A stretch of 64,000 nt of DNA, from contig CM057057.1 of the NCBI GenBank assembly GCA_029945375.1, positions 5,518,001 to 5,582,000 on the forward strand, written 5' to 3'. This DNA comes from Agaricus subrufescens. Its lineage: Eukaryota; Basidiomycota; Agaricomycetes; Agaricales; Agaricaceae. The translations under genes were made by a program, and so were the position numbers. Shown here piece by piece: positions 46,085-57,669 of this stretch; position 1 is the first letter of the stretch; every line of letters begins with the position of its first letter. The notes beneath the pieces were generated by a model. The model had not been told where the DNA came from and did no database searches. It was given only the letters and a program-made list of their open reading frames with translations.

Positions 46085-47255
46085 CACTCAGCCACACATG
46101 AAGGCAAGATTTGTGAAAGGATGCACTGAATGCCAGAAAAACAAAATCAATCGGCAACCCAGTCACACGCCCCTCAAACCGCTACCTGTCCCCGAAACAC
46201 CATGGCAAGAAATATCTATAGACATGATAGGACCCCTACCCAAGTCTGAGGACCATGACGCCATACTCATAATAGTCGACCGATTCTCCAAAATGATCCA
46301 CCTCATTCCCACTGAAACTTCTCTCACGTCGAGACAACTGGCCGAGATCTACAAGAAAGATATCTGGCGCATACACAGAATACCCAAGTGCATTATCAGC
46401 GACAGAGGCCCCCAATTCGCCTCCAAGTTTATGAAAGAGTTATGCTCAGCGCTAGGAATTGAAAGGAATCTATCCACCGCTTACCACCCCCAAACCGACG
46501 GCCAAATTGAAAGGATTAACCAGGAACTTGAATCTTACCTACGAAACTTTGTCAACTACAAACAAAACGACTGGGCAAAATGGCTTCCCACTGCGGAATT
46601 CCAATACAACGACAAAACCCACACTGCGACCAAACAAACCCCATTTTTCCTCACTTATGGCACCCACCCGTGGAAAGGAAACCTAACCGTTAACTTGGAT
46701 AACCCACTAGCCAGCGAATTCACCGTGGAATTAGAAAAAACCCGAAACGAAGCACGAGCAGCATTAGAAGAATACAATTCCAGCATGTCCGAACGCGGAA
46801 ATCTGAAACGGCAAAAGAACCCCTTATCGAAAGGAGACTTCGTCTTCCTAGAAGCAAGGAACGTACAATCAAACCGCCCTTCGGGAAAATTCAACAACAA
46901 GCGATACGGACCTTTCGAAATTCTAGAACCCATTGGAGAAACTTCGTTCTGTCTAAAATTACCTGAAACTTGGGCTATACACGACGTCTTCCATTCATCA
47001 CTCCTCACCAAATTCAACGAACCGGAGTTCAACTGTCAAAAAACTCCACCTCCACCCCCTCCGGATATTATTAACAACAAGGAAGAATACAAAGTAGAGG
47101 AAATCCGTGGACATAGGAAAAAAGGCCAAGGAACCCAATACTTGGTGCATTGGAAAGGCTATGACAACTCCGAGGATACGTGGCAATCCGTAGCTGACCT
47201 TGAGAACGCACAAGACCTTCTATCCGAATATAGGAAACACAACAACCTTCTGTGA
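46085..47255 (+). CDS. Gypsy integrase with chromodomain (pol fragment)
   Basis: The N-terminus is cut in the HHCC finger; only the CTEC half remains. The catalytic core has Asp in SIDMIGPLP, Asp in IISDRGPQFASKF and Glu in the QTDGQIERINQELES block. The GPF/CLKLP region reads KRYGPFEILEPIGETSFCLK. The chromodomain EEYKVEEIRGHRKKGQGTQY continues LVHWKGYDNSEDTWQ. The frame is open to TGA 47,253-47,255. Chromodomain integrases direct insertion to particular chromatin. The open frame in the plus-strand track starts at 46,065 by reading in from the neighbouring flank. Confidence 0.9.
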
Positions 47256-47319
47256 TATAAAAGGAAACCCACCACACAACTACTGGTATAGCATTGTCTA
47301 TTGGTTCGAAGAAGACATC

Positions 47320-47724
47320 ATGAGCACCCAAAACACCGCCGACACCCTCACCACCCCCGAACAAGAGGCCTACCACAACCTCATCATCGACTCATTCCGG
47401 AGCTCCACCAAGCGAGAGCTCATCAAAATCTACAGCGCAGTAACGGACGTGGACAACCGTTACGCCCACACCTACGTCCCCCTCATCTACGATCGACCAA
47501 AAGGGGTAAATCCCGCAAACGAAGAAGAAAAGGAGCACATGGTGAAGGTCATGAGGAAGGAGAGGCAGCTGATCAAGAAGATCATGAAGAAGTTGCAGAT
47601 GATGGAAGAAGAATTAAGAGATCTCACCAAGGAGATAAACCCGAACGCCCATGGATGGGCTGCAAACGGAACATGGGGAGATGGATGGGAAGCACCGGCC
47701 GATGAAAACAACCAGCAACAGTAG
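47320..47724 (+). CDS. Gypsy extra ORF 1, coiled-coil protein
   Basis: A 134-residue ORF begins 64 bp after the end of pol, with ATG at 47,320 (MSTQNTADTLTTPEQEAYHN). The C-terminal half is strongly helical and charged (HMVKVMRKERQLIKKIMKKL, then QMMEEELRDL), as in a coiled coil, and ends in a Gly/Trp/Gln-rich tail. No homologue is recognised. The codon use, rich in C at third positions, resembles pol and the next ORF, which suggests all belong to the element. Confidence 0.6.
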   Translation: MSTQNTADTLTTPEQEAYHNLIIDSFRSSTKRELIKIYSAVTDVDNRYAHTYVPLIYDRPKGVNPANEEEKEHMVKVMRKERQLIKKIMKKLQMMEEELRDLTKEINPNAHGWAANGTWGDGWEAPADENNQQQ

Positions 47725-47849
47725 GAGTTGCCTAATAGGGAGGAGGAAGTAATATAAAAACAGATCGTTTTCTTTGTTTTCCCCATCCCAATCTGCCCAA
47801 CATTGCACTCACCACTCAGTACGCTCCCCTGCTCGAACTCTTAGCCAAC

Positions 47850-48773
47850 ATGAACCCCAGCACCAACCAAACCATCCGCACCATCACCATCCCCGTCGAC
47901 AAAGCTATGCACATTGAATACATCCAATGCAGACACTCCACCATCTCCCGACGCTGCTACCTCCTCAGAATTTTACACGCCATGGCGCAACTCTGAGAAA
48001 TCAGAGCCTCAATCATCCAACTAAACATCAACGCCCAGAACATCGCAGGAGGAGTAATTTCCCCTATCAGACTATGCGGAGGAGACGAAGGAATCGTAGG
48101 AGAACATTTCAACAAGCTTCTCACCAAAATTGCCAAAATCACCAACACCCATATCGAATTCAACGCCCACTCCATCGCCTGTCACTCAGTTAGAATGCTT
48201 GACGTCTTGGATTGGGTAGGAACCGCCGAAGAACTCGCCGCCGCAGATGCAATCTGCAAACCCTATCGTTTGGAACCCGAAACTAGACCCAACACCCCAC
48301 CTACCGAGGCCATACCTATCCCTAACCCCACCCCCCTGCCCATCCCGAAACAAGAAGATAACCCCATGGACGAAGACTCCGACAAGGAAAACAAACCCCC
48401 GGGCTTGGACCATATCTCTAACCTCCACTCACCCGAGTTAGCCAAAGAAGCCGACTGCCTTTTCCATTACCTGAACTTCATTCCCCCCGCCACCATGCCC
48501 GCCGAAATCAAAGCTCCCACTACCTACTCGTTCGCCCATAACAACAATCGATACAATACCCCTAGGGAAAGAGCCGCGTACTGGAACGTCATCCTCACCG
48601 TCTTACTCATGAAGAAAGGAAAAGACGAAACCTTCAAAGGACTGCCCGCACACATCATCATCGGAGGACGCGATAACGCCCCTCACTTCATCGGTTTTAA
48701 TGAGAAAACCAACCAGTGGGTCATGGCCAACACCAAGAGGAAACTCTTGAATAACCTCTTTGCGCACGTCTAA
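47850..48773 (+). pseudogene. Gypsy extra ORF 2 with one premature stop
   Basis: ATG at 47,850 opens a frame (MNPSTNQTIRTITIPVDKAM) that meets TGA at 47,994-47,996 and then continues in the same frame to TAA at 48,771-48,773. Without the stop it would be 307 residues. The context CTC-TGA-GAA fits a CGA-to-TGA transition. The second half has an acidic Pro-rich linker (PIPKQEDNPMDEDSDKENKP) and a C-terminal block YNTPRERAAYWNVILTVLL, then AHIIIGGRDNAPHFIGFNE. I do not recognise the family. Confidence 0.6.
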
Positions 48774-48814
48774 TTTCAGCTTCGATCGGAATCTGAAGCC
48801 TGAACGGAGGGTGA

Positions 48815-49106
48815 TGTTACGATCTATTCTTGTTGCTGTCCCCTGACCCAGGTCCATGTGCTATTACTCCACACCCATATGCTCGCCTTGCTATTCTCGT
48901 ATACTTGTTCTCACCGTTAGTCAGACACCTCGGGTATACTTACTCAGCCCGACTTCTACTTCTATTATTAGGTAGTCGACTCTTCTATAAGTAGCGTAGT
49001 TATGCTCTGTATTTCCTTACGCTTTACCAACTCACTATATTCCCTTATCGCTCTCAAGTCTTTGCCTTAAGTTGCAACCTGAGCTAATCGCTATAAGGTC
49101 GTAACA
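48815..49106 (+). repeat. Gypsy LTR (3')
   Basis: 292 bp bounded by the inverted octamers TGTTACGA and TCGTAACA. A short purine run (GAACGGAGGGTGA) directly upstream is the likely polypurine tract. No second LTR is in the window. Confidence 0.82.
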
Positions 49107-49350
49107 CAAGTTAATCAGTCAATCAAATGGTATTAAAGTGCCTGCCAAATTTTCGAAACAGTCATACCTCAATTACTGTCACTTATACAAATTATTTATT
49201 CAATGACCAACACAGAATACTATCCCTAATATACAGTGCAGATTCAGCCCTACAAAAGAAAAAGAAAAACTGAGAGAGAAGGTATATGACAAAAAACTAA
49301 AAGGAAGAACAGATCCAAAACATTTTGAAATATGATATTTTTGTATAGTA

Positions 49351-50925
49351 CTAAAAATGAGGAATGAACCTGGTCCACTCAATGTTCAAAAAGGCTTCTG
49401 GAGGGAGCGAACGAAGAGCAGTGAAAGTAAGAACTAACAGGATAACACGTGCTACAACATATGCAGCTGCGGAAATGAAGAGGAGGCAAAATGATACACG
49501 ATTGAGAATGCCCAACAATGACAAAGGTGCATCATTGTCAACGTCATACATGTTAATGAAGATGCCACAAACCCCAAAAATGCTAGGTGCAGTAGTGATG
49601 GTAATAGCAGACACTTGCCAGAATTGTTTTTCAGCACCAGAAGGAAAGACTGAGAGCCATATGGGAATCAAATGAAGGGCTCCGAAAATTACTCCAGTCG
49701 GAGCAGGAAAAACACAAACCGCAAGATTTTCGTCCACAATAGTGAGTAAGAATCCTAGGAATGCGGAGTGGGTTGGCTCTTTCCACTTCCCGTTTGTGAG
49801 TTAGGAATGTTGATACAAACAGGATAGCAGGCACTAACCTCATTCATTAGAAGAGTCTGTTTTTCACCCCAGTGGGTCCTTGTATTAATAGTTTCAGAAC
49901 CTGATAAAGGGCTTGTATTTGGCGCTTCATCTGCAATGTTTGGGGTGAGAGAACATGTTATTAAAGGATGTTCTTCCTCCTCACAACCTCCTTCACTGTT
50001 CGAGACCCCAGATATTTCTTCATCTTTCTCAAGATAGAAACGATAAGGAACTGATAGACTTTGGGGCTTTTTCCACCAAAGAGCGTAGATGAAGATATTG
50101 AGGACCGCATATGCAAGCGTAACAACTTCCAGCTCGGTCACAGGGAGGTGGGCCGCCCAGCGAGCAAGGCATTGAGCTATGAACCATGTTGTCTGAATTA
50201 CGACAAAGAATTTGCTGATGCCATCGCCTTTGCTTTTGTCTTCTATCTCTTCTTGGGAAATAAGTCCAATTTGTTGGATGATGGGCCGCATTTTGGGATT
50301 CTTAAAATATTCTTCGTCTGGTCGAAAGCTGTCAGTCGGTTGGTCATTACAATAATTGTACAACTTTATCCCGTGCATTGTGGCAAGGAATCCATGTGTG
50401 AGTGTCCAGCGACTATTGTATTGCTTCACCTTCAGTTCATGTTCATACTGCTCAGCGGTCGCACCCCGTATTTCAACGAGTTTAGGTGAACCTTGGGGCA
50501 GGCATTCAGTGCTGAGTAATAACATACAAAGAGGCATGCTTACACAAGGGTGCAAAATTTGTATTCCAGTCCTCGACATATTTCTTCGAAACGATGAGGT
50601 TGCCCATCGCCAGCATGACAATGACGTCTGGTGCAATTACAGCTACAGCCATCCAGCGAACCCTCCTCCACAACGATTTCATCATGCCTTTCTTAGAGGA
50701 TGTCGCATCAAGGTGAAGCGCGACCCATGTGCAAGCAAAAATAGTCGTCAGGCAACTCAAAACAATATTTGTCGTGGTGCGACAGCGAGTGATATCCGTG
50801 CATTCAGATCCATCGCGACCGAGAGTTGTCACCAAAACGCCCGCGGAGCCTTGTGGGATGGTCAAAGAAGGAGTTGGTGGATTGTATGTGGGACTAGGTA
50901 TGGCGTGCGAGGAGGGGATTATCAT
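49351..50925 (-). CDS. Multi-pass membrane protein, agaricomycete family, copy D (intact)
   Basis: This is the only fully open copy: exons 50925-50544, 50491-49839 and 49785-49351 join into 489 residues. Both introns (52 and 53 bp) end in AAG, as in every copy. The start is MIIPSSHAIPSPTYNPPTPS. Hydrophobic segments include NIVLSCLTTIFACTWVAL, MAVAVIAPDVIVMLAMGNL, KFFVVIQTTWFIAQCLARW, VVTLAYAVLNIFIYALWW, GVIFGALHLIPIWLSVF, ITITTAPSIFGVCGIFI and AAYVVARVILLVLTFTAL. Family signatures are CTDI(T/S)RCRTTTNI, WTLTHGFLA, DKSKGD-IS, TELEVVTLAYAVLN and the C-terminal WTRFIPHF. This type of protein is numerous in mushrooms. No function is known. A polar acidic loop lies before exon 3. Confidence 0.85.
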
Positions 50926-50959
50926 GTTGGCGTGACCCAATTTCGAGCCAGTTTCAATC

Positions 50960-52260
50960 TATACATACCCTCTCACTCGAACATTTTTCGGTTTGGATTT
51001 GGTGATGGGGACCACCAAAAGAGTTGGAGTACCTCCTGGCTGGTCTCACGTTGTTTCTAGTTTCAGATATCTCATCAATACGGGAATTTGTAGTGGACGA
51101 TAACATTGATGATCATCGTTTGTAGCTATAAAGAGGAAAGTTGATGCGCGGAAATCCTCAGGACAATGAAACAAACGACTTCTGAATGTTCACAGCTGAC
51201 GGTGACAATGAATTTGATACATTTACCTGGCAACACAAAAAGCTGGGACATAATATCTCATTGTCTGGGTGACAGGAACGACATGGAAGTGTACTGCATG
51301 TAACAGTGATGGTATCATCAATTGAAAACACCTAACAACGATCTGTAAGAAAGGATAAGCAATCCAAATTGGTAACAAAGAACCCTCCACCTACGATCGC
51401 TCGGTAGTCAGTCCTCCCACCTGTAAATCTTGCCCTAATCTCATAGCTCCCTCCCTTCTTTCCCTCCGCACAAGGTTTCCGTCGTTCTTCAAGTATCAAC
51501 AACGTGGGCTATGGCACTTGTTGACCCATATTCCAAAACATGTTAGGCCACCACACTTAGCGCTTCCAACAAACTTCTTGAATCACCTTCTTTGATCATC
51601 GCTGGATGCCGGTGCGTTTCACATGAGCTAGCATAAGCCGTAGGGATTCCTTCCTTTCCGATTCGGATAGTGGAGAGAACGGATAACGACGTCTGCACAG
51701 TGACGCTCAAATATCTTGTTAATTTTTTGATGACACCTGAGGCCTACAGTCAGGCGAAAAGGAGAGTCACATCGAGTGACAACGCTCCGAGGATACACTT
51801 GAGCTTGCAATATATCGGGCTGACTTGTGTGCGTGTGCTCCCATTGGATACAGCTGCGAACGAGCATGGTTGATGTCGCTGATCTGTGAATGGACATAAG
51901 TGGGGCTGTAGAGAATGAAAGACAGGCACAGCACTTTCATGTCGCTCTTCCGGGGCCACTCGTTCTGTGCACGCATCTGTGGCTGTGGCCGTGGTTCTGA
52001 TTGGCATGAACAGCATGCACAGCACGACGTGCCAAGAAGCGTGGTTCCGTGGAGAGTGGGCAAGTGTGTGATGACATCTAATGGAATGTTGGCTGTATCT
52101 AGGAGTCTGGTGATAGAGAATACCTTTTCGCGTTGTGTTCGAGACACCAGTCAAGCCTCAAGAGGCGTCGGCCAAGTCCGATCAACCAGTCGCGGCTCTT
52201 TGGTCCGCTTCCGCAAAGTCGTGCCCCTGCCCCACACTGGCACGCTGTATCATTTGTCCG
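50960..52260 (-). pseudogene. Old XPF relic behind copy D
   Basis: 51,000-51,640 follows XPF exons 11 to 8 loosely (TGTAGTGGACGA; ACAGGAACGACA with GTAACAGTGATGGT as in exon 10; CGTCGTTCTTCAAG at the exon 9 start; CATGAGCTAGCATAAGCC as in exon 8). 51,690-52,260 matches exons 4-2. It is far more diverged than the relic at 53,205-55,019. No open frame remains. Confidence 0.5.
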
Positions 52261-53204
52261 GCTGAAACGTTATCATTTCAAATTTACTGTGCACAAACTA
52301 CCATACATTTGTTCAAGTAACATACAATGCTACGTCAATCCAATCTATGAAGCAAATCTTGCTGATGCGCACTGAGTGGATACGGTGTCGACTGACAGGG
52401 TAACCAGCCCTCTGGAAGGTGTCAAGTCGAATGCAGGCACACTTACTTCATGCAGTTCTTGAGGGGTGCTATGCCGTTCGCTCAATAGAAACTTCTTTAA
52501 CTGTTTGCATGGCTGGAGATGGCGCATACAGCAGGATACGTGAACAACCACCCATTTCTATATGATCAGTGAGCTAACGTATGTCGACGCTTAGCAGAAC
52601 ACTCACCTCGTGGCATACCAGCACCGGAAGTACGCTACGTTACTACCATGAACACGCCCTGGTAGTCTTGTATCCAACAATGCCGGGCTCTGCCGATAGC
52701 CAATTCCCCCCAGGGACAAGGGGCTTGTCAGAGGCGTAATGCTTTGGAAGCGTGCATGTGACAAGATAGGGCCTCAGGCCCTGGGCCTCGAGAATCGAGT
52801 GAGAACATTGAACGGGAGGGCCGTTGTTTGGAAAATCATGTATATCGTCGAAAACACCGTGGTGGAAGGGGAAGACCTTGATGAGGAAGCCCGATCAACA
52901 AACCTTGATGCTATCAATAACCGTACATTACTTACGCCCAAAAATTGATACCCCTAGGGGGTCATACTGGTCTAACCATTTGATCCTATACAGGAAAAAC
53001 CCCTCACATCCCTTTAACTCTTGTCAGGTTACTTGACCTTTGTTACAATGAAATCGTCATCGTATTGCTGGAGACTAACAGGTATTTTACGCAATAGCTC
53101 AATCGGATGCTGATTCGATGGTATCAAACAGGATTCGGCTTTTGTCAAAAAGGGCAAGGTTAGGAAACTTTATGACAACATATATAGAAGAACTCTATCA
53201 AGGG
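52261..53204. other. Spacer and a unique segment
   Basis: 52,261-52,690 is the shared array spacer. From about 52,700 to 53,200 the sequence has no counterpart in the other units. It contains a 69-codon plus-strand frame (52,739-52,948) ending NLDAINNRTLLTPKN that looks protein-like but is not recognised. Confidence 0.4.
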
Positions 53205-55019
53205 TTCTATCTAACGCATAGACTAAGGCACTTGCCAGTCCATATTTCAAATGTCGCCAGGCAAGTTAATTTACCCCGCGCTCTTTGACTAACCTCTCAA
53301 ACACCTCTAAGAGCTGGCATGAACCATATGGTACACTCATACCGCCAAACAGGGATACAAACGACGGTAGACCTGTACTCAACAGTTACGAATGTTTAAT
53401 AGGCAGAACTGAAATACGCACCTCAACCCGTCGAATGAACTCAACAGAAGGTTCAAAGATAATAATGAATCGAGGTTGAATTTCAGCCAACATACGATCA
53501 TCCGTATCATCTGAGCACGCTCATATCATAACCATTTATTCAGGAGGTAACAATCGATATGGCAATTCAAATTTGCCCTGGGAGAGTCAAAGGTGATGTC
53601 ATTACCAGCATTCGTATGAGCCGCGGACAACTCTGGATCATCCGTCGTCCAACTGATGTTTATATTAAGATCGCGAAAATTCAAAGAAATGATGAGCCTA
53701 CCAGGTCATATTTTCAAGGTTATGCACATCAATAACTTCCGGAGTGGTTTTATCAGTCGTGGTATTCCTTCCACTGCCAGTCGAGGGCGTTCCACCTCTC
53801 ATCCTCTTCCTACGCGCGGGTTTCTCTACCTTCTCTCTCTCTTTCTTCCTCGACGCTTCACTAACATCACCTTTCTTCTTTCACCTTCCGAGTTGCCATC
53901 CCATCACTCCCTGCTTGCTTCTTTGTTGCATGCTTGTTTGTGTTAAGCCTCCCTCTCCACTTAAGGTTGACGTAAAGCGTTAAGGTCGTTGATAAGTTGT
54001 TTCGTTTTTGGACCAACTTTATGCCACCCGGGAGACGATAGCGATCGCACGATACCATTGAATGACCGGAAGTATGCATTCTAGACATTAAAACCATCCA
54101 GTTCCGGCTGTTTACTGCGTATGTCAGCGTATATCCCACCTAAATTCAGATATGTTACATACTTCTTAATTAGACCGCTTGAGTTCGGTGAGAGTAGTTG
54201 AAATGTACTGAATTATCGCGTGATGAATATCTGATATGGACTGCGAGAGTGGGTGAGATAATTCCACTACATCAGTATGTCGACGCTCAAGTCTCTTGTT
54301 GATGTATTCGTGAAATCTAGCACATGTGATCAGAGAGCTACAACAGTAGCGTTGGGAAATAGGTCCTACAGAGATATATACAGGTGTACCCTCCGCAGTT
54401 ATGGCTCCTTCATTGCACTCTTCAGTGGCGACATGCTAGTCGCGATGTGTTCTGGTTGGTCCGTGAATACTTTCCACGAAGCCATCCCTGTTCTTCTCGC
54501 GGAACAGACGGATGATAAACGCTTCGATGGCCGTCGGTGTGACCCTGCTCCACATTAACAATATACACGATGACGCGCCGAGAAACGTACCTCGCTGCAT
54601 GAAGAACGAGCAAACCGATGATGAGAGCCACCGGAATGTCGCTTTGCAGTATATTGACAACGAGGATCCGTGATGTTACAGACGTGAGTCCCCCCTGTTG
54701 CAAAGGTTCTGCGTGAGGGCATGTATTGCTATGCATGCACGCGACAGGGAGACACCAACTTACCTGTCTTTACTCAAGGTCTTGTATCCAACAACATGAA
54801 GGCCCAGCCTACAACATCCCACGATTCCGAACTCCTCGCCGATGGCAGATTCTCTTGCATCGCATTAACCAAGGACCAGGTTCTTGTTTGAGTCATAGAT
54901 CTTTAAGAGCGTACATATGATATGGCGTAGCCCAAGTTCCCTAGCAAGGACAAGAAGGTCGCTCGTTGCAGGGTCGTGTATTTCCTCGAGAACAGACTTG
55001 TGGAAGGGAGGGTCGACAT
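53205..55019 (-). pseudogene. Younger XPF relic, exons 8-1 with internal deletion
   Basis: This is collinear with XPF 27,165-29,623 over nearly its whole length, but about 640 bp inside exon 6 and the following intron (XPF 27,935-28,570) are missing at about 53,960. Recognisable pieces are EFIRRV-like (53,430), TSRILVVNILQSDIPVALII (54,690-54,630), [14 protein letters not shown] (54,500) and the region of the original start (about 55,019). There are many small shifts and stops. It keeps more CpG than the relic at 42,865-43,556. Confidence 0.8.
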
Positions 55020-55147
55020 GCTCAGAGGTCTGTTCCAACTCCGATCAACAATGATGCGACATCACCAACTCGGATAAACATTACTCAAGTTCAATGACTA
55101 CCGCCGTGTCGGAAAGTTCCCCCACTTGAGTCTGAAACCCAATCCAA

Positions 55148-55325
55148 GGCGATAAACGATCCACAACCCTTGACGACTACTGAAGTGATGAATGGGCCTG
55201 GTCCATTTTATACCCACGAACGCATCTACTGGAACCAAGTGCAGAATAGTAAATGGGAGAACAAGAGGTATAATGCGTGCTACTAAATATGCTGCAGTGA
55301 TATAAATGGAAAACTTCTGCGCCAC
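55148..55325 (-). pseudogene. Membrane-protein fragment G2
   Basis: KFSIYITAAYLVARIIPLVL, then PVDAFVGIKWTRPIHHF, is the end of the family's last exon, without the final stop. It has the same context as G1 behind the intact XPF, so XPF plus this fragment were duplicated together. Confidence 0.7.
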
Positions 55326-55716
55326 AGAAGTATCACCAATCCCCGAGAAATGCTCACCTTTCCACCCGCTAGCTCCCCGAACGGGAGTTCAGCAGAGACC
55401 AACATACAATCCGTGTCCACCTGTTGTTGTATATTTCCTGTCAGGCCCGCGTCAAATCCACATCAGTCCAAGTCCACGCGTGGATTCCGCACTTTTGCAG
55501 TAACCCGACCCTCTTGCCATTTCAAAACAATGATACCTCGATTACCGTCTTTTCTCTTAATCATTCAACCACCAACATTGAATGTTGTTCCTAATATACA
55601 GCGCAGATGCAGCCCTACAAAACAAAAAGAGAACCCACGCGAGAAGGTATGCGACAAAAAAACTAAAAGCAAGCACAAACCCAAAACATTTCGACATAGG
55701 ATGTTTTTGTATCGCA

Positions 55717-57294
55717 CTAAAAATGAGGAATGAACCTCGTCCACTCGACATTCAAAAACGCTTCTTGAGGGAGTGAACGAAGAGCTGTGAAAGTAAGAAC
55801 AAAAAGTATAGCGCGTGATACAACGTATGCAGCTATGGCACCAAAGAAGAGACATAGTGATAGCAGAAGCATAATGTCATTCAGTAACCCAGACTTATGG
55901 ACATGCACATCAACGAACAAGCCGCAAACCCCAAAAATGATAGGTGCACCAGTGATGGTAAAGGCAGACACTTGCCACAATTGTTTTTCAGCGCCCAAGG
56001 GAAAGACCGAGAGCCATATAGGAATCAAATGAAGGACTCCAAAAACAACTCCCGGCGGAGCAATAAAAAACCACGGGTCATAGTCACAGTCCGCACACCT
56101 AATCAAAAAACCCAGGACCACAGAGTGAGTTGGCTCTTTCCACTTTCCGTTTGTGAGTTCGTAATGCTGATATGAATAAGAGAACAGGCACTAACCTCAT
56201 TCCTTAGAAGGCTCTGGTTTCGACCCTTGCGATTCCTTGTATGACTCGTTCCAGAACTTGATGAAAAATTCGTATTTGGAGATTCATTGGCAATATTCGG
56301 GGCCGGAAAACGTGGTATCAAGGGGGCTTCTTCCGCCTCATTATCTCCTTCATTGTCAGAGTCCTCGGGAATATCTTCGTCTTCCTCAAGATAGAAAACA
56401 TAAGGAATTGATAGGCCTTGGGGTTTTTTCCACCAAAGAACGTAAGTAAAGATATTGAGGACCGCATATGCAAGCGTAACAACTTCTAGCTCTGTCACAG
56501 GGAGGTTGGTTGCCCACCGAGCCAGGCATTGAGCTATAAACCACGTTGTTTGAATTACGACAAAGAATTTGTTGATGCCACCGCCCTTGCTTTTATCTAC
56601 TATCTCGTCGGGTGAAATAAGTCCGATTTGGTGGATAATAGGTCGGAGTTTCGAAGGCTCGAAATAATCTTTTGTTGGTCGAAAGTAGCGGGGATAGTCA
56701 TCGCTGTTGATGTAATACACAATACCATGCATGAAGGCGAGGAATCCATGTGTGAGCGTCCAGCGGCTATCATATTGCTTTGCCTTGAGTCGGCGTTCAT
56801 ATTGTTTAGCAGCCTTACTCCATATTCTAACGGATTCAGGTGAGCCTTGGGGTATACCAGACATTCAAATATTCAGTAATGAAATAATAACATACAAAAG
56901 AGGCACGCTTACACAAGGGTGCAAAATTTGTATTCCAGTTCTCGACATATTGCTTCGATCGAACCAGGTCCCTCATCGCCCACGAAACAATAGTCTCTGG
57001 TGCAATCAAGGCCCATAGCATCTCACGGAGCCTTCTCCAAACACATTGTACTATGCCTTCCTTAGCTCTTGGCACACTAAGGTGAAGCGCAACCCAGGTG
57101 CAAGCAAAGATCGTCGTCAGGCAACTCAAAACAATGTTTGTCGTAGTACGACAACGAGAAATATCTGTGCATTCAGATGCATTGTGGTCAAGAAGTGTCG
57201 CTAGAATACCCGCAGAGCCTTGTGGGATGGTCAAGGTGGGAGTAGGTGGATTGTACGTAGGACTTGGTATGGTGTGCAAAGAAGGGATTATCGT
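55717..57294 (-). pseudogene. Membrane-protein family copy E, start codon lost
   Basis: Exons 57294-56913 (382 bp), 56845-56196 (650 bp) and 56142-55717 (426 bp) form one uninterrupted frame of 485 codons with normal GT-AG introns (67 and 53 bp). The position of the ATG in copies C, D and F is ACG here (57,294-57,292), and no other in-frame ATG lies nearby upstream. All family blocks are present (ECTDISRCRTTTNI, DKSKGGGINKFF, TELEVVTLAYAVLN, EWTRFIPHF). It could still be made from a non-AUG or internal start, so this may be a very recent pseudogene or a functional gene with an unusual start. Confidence 0.75.
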
Positions 57295-57669
57295 GTTGGC
57301 GCGACCTAATTTCGAAGCAACTTCAATCTATACATGGAGGGTGTGTGCGGTTGGTGTGGCAGAAGTGCTGAAGACAAAAAACATGCGTACAACTCGGAAT
57401 AGTCCGTTAATGCTAGACGATAAGTTATTTTAAACAACATCGCCTATAAGCGAGGTAATACGTCATCAAGTGGCGCAACTCCAAAATGTATGGAAAGAAG
57501 TTCAATGTGGTAGTTCGAAACCAAAAGCATCCGCCCTTCGAGAAGCAGTTTCTCTGCCTCATTGTCCTTCGTGACATACCCTCTTCCCAATTTGCGCAGC
57601 CCCATCGCCGCATTTAGTCCCACCTGAAGGGAATCAGGGCCATTGCTACCAGGGATTCAATTCTGGTTG

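Larger units (their letters stand above)
46085..49106 (+). mobile_element. Truncated Ty3/Gypsy chromovirus, 3' part with LTR
   Basis: This retrotransposon lacks its 5' LTR, gag, protease, reverse transcriptase and RNase H. It starts in the zinc-binding region of integrase, exactly where the flank of the membrane-protein copy (CTCACTCAGCCACACATG) runs into the element, a microhomology that also exists at 62,710-62,730. It continues through integrase, chromodomain, two extra ORFs and one LTR (48,815-49,106). The right flank is the 3' region of copy D. Loss of the 5' part by recombination at the microhomology is the simplest reading. Confidence 0.85.

Noticed and set aside
47301..47705. Plus-strand His/Arg-rich 134-codon frame
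   Set aside because: It is the +2 shadow of the Gypsy extra ORF 1. The codon pattern favours the 47,320 frame.
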